A stretch of DNA of 24,609 bases from an uncultured Oscillospiraceae bacterium (GTDB lineage: Bacteria > Bacillota > Clostridia > Oscillospirales > Oscillospiraceae), in the NCBI GenBank assembly GCA_900758315.1, contig CAAERF010000314.1:1-24609 (forward strand). The letters are read 5' to 3'. The position numbers were made by a program, and so were the translations under genes. How positions within the stretch are numbered: position 1 is the first letter of the stretch; the number at the start of each line of letters is the position of its first letter. Shown here piece by piece: positions 17,456 to 24,609 of this stretch. The notes below the pieces were generated by a model. The model saw only the letters and a list, made by a program, of their open reading frames with translations, had not been told where the DNA came from and ran no database searches.

Positions 17456-17713
17456 TTACCGCTGTCCCATATGTAAATATTTTTCTCTGGTAGCCAGCCC
17501 GCCGCGGATGTGCCGCTCGGCCTTATTTTCATCCAGAATCTTCTTTACCTCCCGGTAGAGGCCCGGATTGATCCCGGGCAGCCGGTCCTGGAGATCCTTA
17601 TGTACGGTGCTCTTCGAGATGCCGAAGGCCTTTGCGGCGCCCCGAACCGTGGTCTTATGCTCAATAATGTAGAGCGCCAGGTCCTGAGCCCGCTCTTCAA
17701 TCGTCCCTTTCAA
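17456..17713 (-). CDS. spoIIID: Sporulation transcriptional regulator SpoIIID, probable TTG start
   Basis: SpoIIID is the small mother-cell DNA-binding protein that switches genes of the sigma-E and sigma-K regulons. The signature is clear: TVRGAAKAFGISKSTVHKDL (helix-turn-helix), DRLPGINPGLYREVKKILDENK and RHIRGGLATREKY. I place the start at TTG 17713 (85 aa). There the N-terminus (KGTIEERAQDLALYIIE) has exactly the length of known SpoIIID, and GGAG lies 9 nt upstream. ATG 17728 is the alternative (90 aa), but its AAAGGG abuts the codon with no spacing. A sigma-E-type promoter lies upstream and a terminator downstream, so the gene is monocistronic. It marks the organism as a spore former. 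Confidence 0.95.
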   Translation of the reverse strand: MKGTIEERAQDLALYIIEHKTTVRGAAKAFGISKSTVHKDLQDRLPGINPGLYREVKKILDENKAERHIRGGLATREKYLHMGQR

Positions 17714-17762
17714 TGGCAACCACTCCATCCCTTTGGGGCCGGGCGATTTGCCCGACTGCTGG

Positions 17763-17791
17763 AGTCTATGCGGGCGGAGGGCAAAATATGA
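17763..17791 (-). promoter_or_regulatory. Sigma-E-type promoter of spoIIID
   Basis: On the minus strand TCATATT (17791-17785) fits the sigma-E -35 consensus kmATATT. After 14 nt, CATAGACT (17770-17763) fits CATACAnT with one mismatch. The start would be near 17756. A 5-bp hairpin (CGGGC...GCCCG, 17754-17740) would then sit at the very 5' end of the mRNA. The consensus comes from Bacillus, where spoIIID is a sigma-E target. Confidence 0.75.
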
Positions 17792-17817
17792 GACCTTTGG
17801 GCGGGCGGGCCGTTGCC

Positions 17818-17846
17818 TTGCAGGATAGATAGGAGCGTGCTATAAT
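17818..17846 (+). promoter_or_regulatory. Sigma-A promoter of the glycosyltransferase operon
   Basis: TTGCAG (17818-17823), a 17-nt spacer and TATAAT (17841-17846), with an extended -10 (TGC before TATAAT). The leader of about 60 nt has two hairpins: ATTCT-GAT-AGAAT (17861-17873) and GCCGCC-GGAG-GGCGGC (17884-17899). The second ends 3 nt before the GAGG ribosome-binding site at 17903-17906. Confidence 0.8.
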
Positions 17847-17914
17847 CAGAAACGATCAATATTCTGATAGAATCGACGAAACAGCCGCCGGAGGGCGGCA
17901 GTGAGGTATATGGT

Positions 17915-18859
17915 ATGCTGCTAAGTTGTATTATCCCGTGCTATGATGAGGCGGAGAATATTGTCCCGTTCTTTCAGGCCGCGGAACTGGCGCTGCAGCC
18001 CTGGGCCGGTCAGTACGAACTGATCTTCGTAGATGACGGCAGCCGGGACGGCACGCTGCAGGAGCTGGAGAAGCTCTACCATCAGGCGACCGATCGGGTG
18101 CGGGTGGTGAGCTTTTCCCGGAACTTTGGCAAGGAAGCGGCCATCTATGCCGGTCTCCACCACTGTCAGGGCGATTACGTGGCCTTGATTGACGCGGATC
18201 TCCAGCAGAGACCGGACTACGTGGCCCAGATGCTCACCTTTCTGGAGGAGCACCCGGAGTACGATGAGGTGGTGGCCTATCAGGAGCGCCGTAAAGAGGG
18301 TCGTCTGGTCACCTTCTGCAAGGAGATGTTTTATAAGGTGATCCGCCGGCTCACCGACCTGCCCTTCTCCGACGACGCCAGCGACTTTCGGGTGTTCCGG
18401 CGCAACGTGCTGGAGGCCATCCTATCCCTGACCGAGCGGGGACGGTTCTCCAAGGGGATCTTTGCCTGGGTGGGCTTTCCCACCTACCAGATGCCCTACC
18501 AGGTGGAGGCCCGGGCCAGGGGCACCTCTAAATGGAGCGTGAAAAAGCTGTTCGGCTACGCCATGGAGGGAATCTCCGCCTTTTCCACCAAGTTGCTGCT
18601 GATTCCGCTGATTGTGGGACTCCTTCTGGCAGCGGTGGCCGTCCTGCTGGCAGTGATTTTGAAGATTTGCGCCGTGAACGGCGTCCTGACCGTCACCGGT
18701 GTGGGCTGGCTGGCCCTGCTGGTACTCTTGCTGGCGGGATTGCAGCTCCAGTGCCTGGGAGTAGTCGCCTTCTACCTGGGCAAGCTGTTTACCGAGGAAA
18801 AAGGCCGGCCGGTGTACATCGAGCGGATGGTCCTCTCCGGAGAGGAGGTGGCGCCATGA
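17915..18859 (+). CDS. GT2 polyprenyl-phosphate glycosyltransferase (CsbB/GtrB-like)
   Basis: The 314-aa protein has a cytosolic GT-A domain (about 1-225): LLSCIIPCYDEAENI, FVDDGSRDGT, the metal-binding LIDADLQQRPD, then ARARGTSKWS. Two C-terminal membrane helices follow (about 227-256 and 263-290). This is the layout of CsbB/GtrB/DPM1-type enzymes, which load a sugar from a nucleotide sugar onto undecaprenyl phosphate at the inner membrane face. The sugar cannot be read from sequence. ATG 17915 has GAGG 8 nt upstream. Its TGA overlaps the ATG of the YfhO gene by 4 nt (ATGA), so the two are translationally coupled. Confidence 0.92.
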   Translation: MLLSCIIPCYDEAENIVPFFQAAELALQPWAGQYELIFVDDGSRDGTLQELEKLYHQATDRVRVVSFSRNFGKEAAIYAGLHHCQGDYVALIDADLQQRPDYVAQMLTFLEEHPEYDEVVAYQERRKEGRLVTFCKEMFYKVIRRLTDLPFSDDASDFRVFRRNVLEAILSLTERGRFSKGIFAWVGFPTYQMPYQVEARARGTSKWSVKKLFGYAMEGISAFSTKLLLIPLIVGLLLAAVAVLLAVILKICAVNGVLTVTGVGWLALLVLLLAGLQLQCLGVVAFYLGKLFTEEKGRPVYIERMVLSGEEVAP

Positions 18860-21813
18860 GGGACAAGCAGGTACTGCGCCGTCCCGGCCGGGAGCGTTAC
18901 CGGTGCTATTTCGCCCTGTACACCATCGTGTTTATCGTAGCCCTCTGCTGTGTCTACTACTGCTTCTGGAAGAGCGGGAAATCCTTCCTCTGGGGCAGCG
19001 AGTCCATGGGCGATGGGGTGCGGCAGCACTACACCGCCTTTGTCTACTTTGGCCGGTGGGGCAGGGAACTGCTGTACAACCTCTTTGTGGCCCACCAGCT
19101 CACCATTCCCACCTGGGATTTCAGCATTGGCTACGGCTCTGATATCATCACCACCCTCCACTACTATGTGCTGGGAGACCCCCTCAATCTCGTCTCCCTG
19201 CTCACGCCCACGGCGGCGGCAGAGTATGTCTTCTCTGCCCTGGTGCCGGTGCGTCTGTATCTGGCGGGGCTCTTTTTTTCCTGCTTCTGTTTTCGGTTTG
19301 ACAAGGGACAGATGGCCACCCTCTGCGGCGCCATCAGCTATGTGTTCTGTGGCTTCGCCCTCTACGCCGGAGTGCGCCATCCCTTCTTCCTCAACCCCAT
19401 GATCTACCTGCCCTTACTGCTGTTGGGGACCGAGCGGGTGCTCCACCGGGAAAAGTCCGGACTGTACATCTTCGCCGTGTTCCTCTCGGCGGTGAGCAAC
19501 TTCTACTTCTTCTACCTGCTGGTGTTCTTCACCGTCCTCTATGCGGTGTTCCGCTACTTTATGCTCTACCGGACCCACCGGGTGAAACAGATGGCGCTGG
19601 CCACCCTCCGGCTGGGTGGCTTTGCCCTGATCGGCGTGGCCATGGCGGCGGTGATCCTGGTGCCGGTACTGGCCGCCTTCTTCGGGGACAACCGGCTGGC
19701 CAGTGACTATCCCCTCCAGCTGCTCTACGACTACAGCTACTACGAGGGACTGCTGCGGGCCTATCTGACCAACTCGGGCTGCGGCCACTGGACCTTCCTC
19801 TGCTTTACGCCCGGAGTGATTCTGGCGGTCTTTCTGATGTTCTGCCGGAAAGGGGAGCGCCGGGCCCTAAAAATCGCCTTTCTGCTGCTGACCGCTCTGT
19901 TGCTGCTGCCGGTCTGCGGACGGGTGCTCAATGGGTTCTCCTACGCCACCAACCGCTGGTGCTGGGCCTATTCCTTCCTCAGCTGCTTTATTCTGGCGGA
20001 TCTGTGGCCCCAGCTGATGACCGCCACCCGGCGGGAGCGCCGGGCCATGGTGCTTTTTACCGCCGTGCTGGCGGTGTTGGCCATGGTGCTGCCCAGCTGC
20101 CGGACCAGCAATGTGTTTATGGCCCTGCTGCTTCTGGCGGCCACGCTGCTGGTACTGCTCTACCACAGCGGCGCGAAAAGCCGTGCGGTGCGGCTGCGCA
20201 CCTCCGGGGCCATGGTGGGCATCACCCTGCTCAGCGTCACCATCTCCGCCTTTTTCAGCTACTCCCCCCAGGAGGGGAATATTGTGGGCAGCTATCTGGA
20301 CCTGGGCAGGGCGGAGCAGACCATGGTCCAGACCGAGGACGTGGCAGTGAAACAGGCCGCCGCGGATACCGGAGATGAGGAGTTCTCCCGGTACACCATC
20401 TGCACGGCCCTGATGGGCCAGACCGACCTGAGTTCCTCGCTGTTCTCCGGCCTGTACAGCACGGAGTATTACTGGAGCCTCAGCAACGGCAACATCAGCC
20501 AGTTCCTGCTGGAGATGAACAATCTGGAGTACAGCACCTACCGCTACACCGGGCTGGATGACCGGACTGCTTTGCTGGAGCTGGCCAGCGTGGGCTACTA
20601 CGCCATCCCGGTCACCTACCAGCAGGAGAGCGTGGCCGAGCAGTACCTGCCCTACGGCTACGAGCTGGCGGGCCAGTACTGCGTCAACGAGGCCGACGTG
20701 GAGCAGCGCATCGCCGCCACAGCTGAGGCGCAGGGCGTTGCGCAGCTGAGCCCGGAGGAGGAGACCAGCATCCGCAAGCGCTACGGCGAGTACTACAATA
20801 TCTATCGCAACCAGTACGCCCTGCCCATGGGCTATACCTACTCCGCATGGATGTCCCGGAGCGAGTATGAGAGCCTCTCCGCCACCGAAAAGCAGGAGGC
20901 CCTGCTGACCTGCGCGGTGCTGGACCAGGAGACGGACGTGGTTTCCCGGCAGAGCCCGGAGCTGGAACAGCAGGACCTGAATTACGAGCTGTTCTGCGAC
21001 AGCGGCGTGACCTGGGAGGACGGCAGATTCGTCGTCACCAGTGAGAACGCCTCGGTGACCCTGACCTTTGAGGGCCTGCCGGACAGCGAGACCTATGTGA
21101 GCCTGACGGGCCTGACCTACGCCGGCATCTCACCGCTGGACCGGTACAGCCAGGCGAGCTGGGACCAGTTGTCCCGGTACAACCGGCTTCAGGTCAGGTA
21201 TCGGGCCCGGTACTGGCAGGAGAGCGACTCCTTCAGCCTGAACGTCCAGTGCGGCGGGGTGTCCAAGACCCTGACCTCCTACACCGACCAGTACACCTGG
21301 TACAACAACCGGGAGGACTTTACCGTCCACCTGGGCTACCGGCAGGAGTCGGCCACCCAGGTGACCATCACCTTCTCGGAGGTGGGGACCTACACCTGTG
21401 ACGACCTCCGAGTGACCTGCCAGCCCATGGACCGCTATCAGGAGCAGGTGTCCGCCCTGGCGGAGGACACCCTGGAGAATGTGACCATAGGGGACAACCT
21501 GGTCACTGGTACCATCACCCTGGACGAGAGCAAGCTGCTCTGTCTGTCCATCCCCTACTCCTCCGGCTGGACCGCCTATGTGGACGGCCAGGAAACCCAG
21601 CTGCTGCGGGCCAACACCATGTACATGGCCCTGCCACTGACGGCGGGAACCCACACTGTGGAACTGCGCTACACCACCCGGGGCCTCAAGGCGGGAGCGA
21701 TGCTCTCTGCCGCCGGCATTCTGTTGTTCTGCGGCGTACTGCTCGGTTCCCGGCGAACCAAAGGAAGGAATCGCAATGAAGAAACTGATACGCTGGATCG
21801 GCAGTCTTATTGA
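18856..21813 (+). CDS. YfhO-family integral membrane glycosyltransferase-like protein
   Basis: The 985-aa protein belongs to the YfhO family of GT-C-like membrane proteins. A first helix at about 19-39 is followed by an outside loop with SMGDGVRQHY, where GT-C enzymes keep a catalytic acid. About a dozen hydrophobic helices run to about residue 460. A large extracytoplasmic, Tyr/Ser-rich beta domain follows (about 480-935: YDYSYYEGLL-type loops, then SSGWTAYVDG and GTHTVELRY), and a last helix near 955-975. In B. subtilis YfhO puts a polyprenyl-linked sugar on lipoteichoic acid. ATG 18856 follows GAGGAGGTG and overlaps the stop of the glycosyltransferase gene. The frame is open back to 18532 but only in the shadow of that gene. 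Confidence 0.9.
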   Translation: MRDKQVLRRPGRERYRCYFALYTIVFIVALCCVYYCFWKSGKSFLWGSESMGDGVRQHYTAFVYFGRWGRELLYNLFVAHQLTIPTWDFSIGYGSDIITTLHYYVLGDPLNLVSLLTPTAAAEYVFSALVPVRLYLAGLFFSCFCFRFDKGQMATLCGAISYVFCGFALYAGVRHPFFLNPMIYLPLLLLGTERVLHREKSGLYIFAVFLSAVSNFYFFYLLVFFTVLYAVFRYFMLYRTHRVKQMALATLRLGGFALIGVAMAAVILVPVLAAFFGDNRLASDYPLQLLYDYSYYEGLLRAYLTNSGCGHWTFLCFTPGVILAVFLMFCRKGERRALKIAFLLLTALLLLPVCGRVLNGFSYATNRWCWAYSFLSCFILADLWPQLMTATRRERRAMVLFTAVLAVLAMVLPSCRTSNVFMALLLLAATLLVLLYHSGAKSRAVRLRTSGAMVGITLLSVTISAFFSYSPQEGNIVGSYLDLGRAEQTMVQTEDVAVKQAAADTGDEEFSRYTICTALMGQTDLSSSLFSGLYSTEYYWSLSNGNISQFLLEMNNLEYSTYRYTGLDDRTALLELASVGYYAIPVTYQQESVAEQYLPYGYELAGQYCVNEADVEQRIAATAEAQGVAQLSPEEETSIRKRYGEYYNIYRNQYALPMGYTYSAWMSRSEYESLSATEKQEALLTCAVLDQETDVVSRQSPELEQQDLNYELFCDSGVTWEDGRFVVTSENASVTLTFEGLPDSETYVSLTGLTYAGISPLDRYSQASWDQLSRYNRLQVRYRARYWQESDSFSLNVQCGGVSKTLTSYTDQYTWYNNREDFTVHLGYRQESATQVTITFSEVGTYTCDDLRVTCQPMDRYQEQVSALAEDTLENVTIGDNLVTGTITLDESKLLCLSIPYSSGWTAYVDGQETQLLRANTMYMALPLTAGTHTVELRYTTRGLKAGAMLSAAGILLFCGVLLGSRRTKGRNRNEETDTLDRQSY

Positions 21814-22249
21814 CGAGAAGCTGCTGAAATTTGTGGCGGTGGGCGTGGTCAACACCCTGGTGGGGACTGCCATCATGTTCGGACTGTACAACCTGGCAGG
21901 CTGTTCCTACTGGCTGTCCTCAGCCGCCAACTACACCCTCACCAGCATCCTGAGCTTTTTCCTGAACAAGTTTTTCACCTTCCGGAACCGGCAGAAATCG
22001 CCGGCTCAGGTGCTGCGCTTTGCCGGGAATATTCTGGTCTGCTACCTGGTGGCCTACGGCGTGGCCAAGCCCGTGGTGATGTGGGCGCTGAACGGGGCGG
22101 GGAAGTCCCTTCAGGAGAACGTGGCCATGCTGGTGGGGATGTGCCTGTTCACCGGCCTGAACTATCTGGGGCAACGGCTCTTTGTTTTCCAGGATAAGAA
22201 AGAGCACGCCATGGCGGGAGCTGGGACAAACGGCTCTGAGGATACATAA
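21776..22249 (+). CDS. GtrA/GtcA-like membrane protein, putative polyprenyl-sugar flippase
   Basis: The 157-aa protein has about four membrane helices and the GtrA pattern: KFVAVGVVNTLVGTAIMFGLY (first helix), SAANYTLTSILSFFLNKFFTF (second), then two more and LNYLGQRLFVF. GtrA/GtcA proteins help flip polyprenyl-phosphate sugars to the outer face. It overlaps the YfhO gene by 38 nt; ATG 21776 follows AAGGAAGG. With the GT2 and YfhO genes it completes a loading, flipping and transfer set. The polar C-terminal tail (DKKEHAMAGAG...) is not conserved in my recollection of the family. The role is inferred from family and context. Confidence 0.9.
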   Translation: MKKLIRWIGSLIDEKLLKFVAVGVVNTLVGTAIMFGLYNLAGCSYWLSSAANYTLTSILSFFLNKFFTFRNRQKSPAQVLRFAGNILVCYLVAYGVAKPVVMWALNGAGKSLQENVAMLVGMCLFTGLNYLGQRLFVFQDKKEHAMAGAGTNGSEDT

Positions 22250-22280
22250 CATTCCGCAAAAGAGGGGAGAAACAGTGAAT

Positions 22281-22297
22281 TTCGTCGAAAAGACGAA
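22281..22297 (+). other. Small hairpin after the glycosylation operon
   Basis: TTCGTC (22281-22286) and GACGAA (22292-22297) pair around GAAAA. Only CATATTTCC follows, so termination would be weak. The rest of the 200-nt gap (22250-22450) holds the promoter described next and an A-rich leader. Confidence 0.35.
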
Positions 22298-22328
22298 CAT
22301 ATTTCCCTGAAAAGGACGGGCAAAGGAC

Positions 22329-22357
22329 TGGACGAACGGGGAAAAGCATGGTAAAAT
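22329..22357 (+). promoter_or_regulatory. Promoter of the secreted multidomain protein
   Basis: TGGACG (22329-22334), a 17-nt spacer and TAAAAT (22352-22357) with an extended TGG before the -10. The leader of nearly 90 nt is AT-rich and ends in AAAGGGAGGA before ATG 22451. The -35 is poor, so the extended -10 carries the call. Confidence 0.5.
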
Positions 22358-22450
22358 GTTAAGAAATATTACTGTTTATAACAAAGAGTGGCATTGAGCT
22401 GCCAGATGGACAAGGGAAAATAGGAAAATGTAAAGGGAGGAAGCATTACA

Positions 22451-24478
22451 ATGGCAAAAGGAAGCAAACGGCTGACCGCACTTCTGCTGGTACTGGCGCT
22501 GAGTTTGAGTCTGCTGCCCGCCGCCAGTCTGGCGACCAGTGCGGACAGCGAGACCGGTGATACCGCAGAGGCGATAAGCCAGGACAGTGAAGTGGAAGAG
22601 CAGACAGACGCGGATGGTGGTGAAGTCGCGACCTTTGCCGTCTCCGGCGACGTAACCACCTCTTCGTACGACCCTTGTGCCAGTGTTCTGTACAGTTATT
22701 CCGATGAGGTGGGCAGCGGTATCATTCGCTACGTGTCTCAGAATCCCAAGGGCAATCACTATCAGGAGAGCTACTGGGGCAGTAAGGCGGGCGACAGCAA
22801 GAATTTCTGTAAGAGTGCCGACGTATCTATGATGCTCTCCTATTTGGAAATTGATTTGCTACCCAAGGATATTATAGCGAAGTGCAGTGACAACACTTGC
22901 ATGAACCGGGACTGGAGCAATGCCCTGCATGAAAGTGGTTCGTTTAATGCCGAGAAGGAACAGTGGAGTGGTCTAACATTCGCCAAAGCCATGGACAACT
23001 ATCTCAATGGCGGTGGTCTCTACAGTCCGCCCATGATTCGTCTGGATAACGACTGCTACTCTACCGGCCAGCACTATGTGATTGTCATCTCCAAGATGAG
23101 CAGCAATTCCTATGAGATCTTGGACCCCTACAACCGGGATTTCTACGCAGATAATGGCATCTGGACGATGGAGGCCAGCGACAGTAAAATCACAAAATTC
23201 TACCGGAAGAGTAAAACCTATTCCTGTAATTTTACAGACATCTATCAGTACCACCTGGAGCAGAAAACCAAGCTGAAGAATGCCTCCAAGCCCAAGACCA
23301 TGACCGAAGGGGATATCTTTGTCCCCAAGGGCCTGCTGTATGGCAGCGAGACCATCACCAAGGTGACAGCGGGCTGCTACGACATGGACGGGAACGCCCA
23401 GAGCAACTGCTACGCGACGGCCAAGCCCAATTCGGTGGGCTACGATCTGGCCAACATGAACAACAAGCTCAAGTTTAGCCAGCTCAGCCCCGGCATCTAT
23501 AAATACGTGGTTACGGCGACCACGGACAGCGGCACCAAGACCTATCTGTCCCGGATCTTTACGGTGCTGGCCAAGGATCAGACGGTGGAGGAAGCCTCGT
23601 TCTACTTTGACAGCGGCTGCAATATCAAGCTCTGCGCCGTGCCTTCCGGCAACTCCAACAAGAACAACGTGGACGTCTGCCTGACGCCCAATACGGAGAG
23701 CAACTATATGCGCTTCAAGGCAGACTACGTGGGGGATGGCTACTACACCCTCCAGGTGGTGGGCTCTGGCAAATACCTGACCGTGTACAAGTCCCAAAAC
23801 GAATCGGGCATCCGCGTGATTCAGAACGCCATGGTCAATCGGGACGGACAGTACTGGCAGATTCTCCCCACGGGGAATGACTACTACTACCTGGTGCCCA
23901 AGTGTGCTCCCACCACCTGCCTGACGTTAGGGGAGGAAGCGGCTGCCGGTACCGATCTGCAGACCAAGACCGCGGGACAGGAACAGGATCAGACCTGGCT
24001 GCTCCGCTACGTCCGGCCGCTGATCTCCAGTCTGAAAAACACCTCCTCCGGTGTTCAGGTCAAGTGGGGCTCCGTGCCCAACACCACCGGATATCGGATC
24101 TACCGGAAGAAGGCCGGTGAGGACAGCTGGACCCGAGTGAAGACGATCACATCGGGGAAGACCACCAGCTGGACCGACACCAAGACCAGCAACGGTGTCC
24201 AGTACACCTATACGATCCGGTCGGTCTACGACGGAAAGCTCAGTCCCGCCTCTCCCAAGCTGAGCACCTACCGGGTGACGGCGCCCACCATCCAGACCCC
24301 GAAGAATACGGGGAAGGGGCAGGTCACGGTTTCCTGGAAGCTGAATACCAAGGGAACCGGATATCAGATCTGCTACGCCACCAATAAATCTTTTGAAAAG
24401 AGCAAAACGGTGACGGTCAAGGGGGGACGGTCTCCCTCCAAGGTGCTCAAGGGCCTGAGCAAGGACAAGACCTATTAA
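22451..24478 (+). CDS. Secreted C39-like peptidase with Ig-like, ricin-type and Fn3 domains, cut short by TAA
   Basis: The 675-aa product begins with a signal peptide (about 1-29) and an acidic linker (30-65). A C39-like papain-fold domain follows (about 85-240): NFCKSADVSMMLSYLE gives C120, GQHYVIVI gives H208 and EILDPY gives D225, a plausible catalytic triad. Next are an Ig-like domain (about 282-375), a ricin-type beta-trefoil (about 383-520: GYYTLQVVGSGKYLTV, YYLVPK) and two Fn3 domains (523-610; 611 on). The second Fn3 stops at KGLSKDKTY. The reading frame continues after TAA for 28 codons to TAA 24563-24565. There is no sortase or anchor motif. The protein may act on cell walls or host glycans; the substrate is unknown. 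Lower GC at the 5' end is seen. Confidence 0.8.
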   Translation: MAKGSKRLTALLLVLALSLSLLPAASLATSADSETGDTAEAISQDSEVEEQTDADGGEVATFAVSGDVTTSSYDPCASVLYSYSDEVGSGIIRYVSQNPKGNHYQESYWGSKAGDSKNFCKSADVSMMLSYLEIDLLPKDIIAKCSDNTCMNRDWSNALHESGSFNAEKEQWSGLTFAKAMDNYLNGGGLYSPPMIRLDNDCYSTGQHYVIVISKMSSNSYEILDPYNRDFYADNGIWTMEASDSKITKFYRKSKTYSCNFTDIYQYHLEQKTKLKNASKPKTMTEGDIFVPKGLLYGSETITKVTAGCYDMDGNAQSNCYATAKPNSVGYDLANMNNKLKFSQLSPGIYKYVVTATTDSGTKTYLSRIFTVLAKDQTVEEASFYFDSGCNIKLCAVPSGNSNKNNVDVCLTPNTESNYMRFKADYVGDGYYTLQVVGSGKYLTVYKSQNESGIRVIQNAMVNRDGQYWQILPTGNDYYYLVPKCAPTTCLTLGEEAAAGTDLQTKTAGQEQDQTWLLRYVRPLISSLKNTSSGVQVKWGSVPNTTGYRIYRKKAGEDSWTRVKTITSGKTTSWTDTKTSNGVQYTYTIRSVYDGKLSPASPKLSTYRVTAPTIQTPKNTGKGQVTVSWKLNTKGTGYQICYATNKSFEKSKTVTVKGGRSPSKVLKGLSKDKTY

Positions 24479-24565
24479 ATCAAGGTGCGCGCCTATAAGA
24501 CAGTGGGCGACCAGCACTATTACTCCGCCTGGTCCAGTAAGAAAAGCATCAAAGTGACCAAGTAA
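24476..24565 (+). pseudogene. Truncated end of the secreted protein: premature TAA and stranded last 28 codons
   Basis: In the same frame after TAA 24476-24478 the sequence reads IKVRAYKTVGDQHYYSAWSS, then KKSIKVTK and TAA. This is the missing last strand pair of the Fn3 domain: Fn3 repeats of this kind run KTYYIKVRAY. One base change (TAT or TAC to TAA) explains it. The remaining 44 nt of the window start with an A-run, and GGGGCTGCTGCAAAA may be the left arm of a terminator whose other arm is outside. Confidence 0.75.
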
Positions 24566-24609
24566 CAACCGCAAAAAAAGCTCGAAAGGGGCTGCTGCAA
24601 AACAAGTAC

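Noticed and set aside
22292..22308. LexA-type SOS box (CGAACATATTTCC) before the secreted protein gene
   Set aside because: The right half does not match GTTC and no SOS-type gene is near. Chance likeness.

Overview
The window is GC-rich chromosomal DNA from a spore-forming, Gram-positive anaerobe of the Clostridia. It most resembles the Oscillospiraceae (Flavonifractor/Intestinimonas-like). Three things point there: a spoIIID gene with a sigma-E-type promoter, the Firmicutes order yggS-sepF-divIVA-ileS, and the sequence style of the translation and cell-division proteins. I see no mobile element, CRISPR array, tRNA or rRNA. The genus assignment is inference.

Region 1 (1-7691, + strand) is a housekeeping run: the end of mutL, then miaA, hfq, an orphan HlyD-like membrane adaptor, yggS, sepF, divIVA and ileS. 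A near-consensus sigma-A promoter lies inside yggS, in an AT-rich patch, and probably gives sepF-divIVA-ileS their own transcription. Region 2 (7692-7985) holds a string of perfect hairpins, an intrinsic terminator and the promoter of mnmG. mnmG is followed by an unidentified lipoprotein.

Region 3 (10673-13100) starts with a bidirectional terminator. It then carries a minus-strand operon of prfC and a histidine phosphatase. Region 4 (13101-15730, minus) is a TetR-led operon: regulator, small membrane protein, flavodoxin-like protein and a fused double GNAT acetyltransferase. It has a near-consensus promoter and a 13-bp direct repeat that looks like an operator. Region 5 (15767-17791, minus) holds a tyrosine phenol-lyase-like PLP enzyme with an altered active site, and spoIIID.

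Region 6 (17818-22249, +) is an overlapping three-gene operon: GT2 polyprenyl-phosphate glycosyltransferase, YfhO-family membrane protein and GtrA/GtcA-like flippase. This is the full set of a three-component cell-surface glycosylation system. Region 7 (22329 to the end) encodes a large secreted protein with a C39-like peptidase domain, an Ig-like domain, a ricin-type domain and two Fn3 domains. The last Fn3 domain is cut by an in-frame TAA, after which the reading frame continues for 28 codons.
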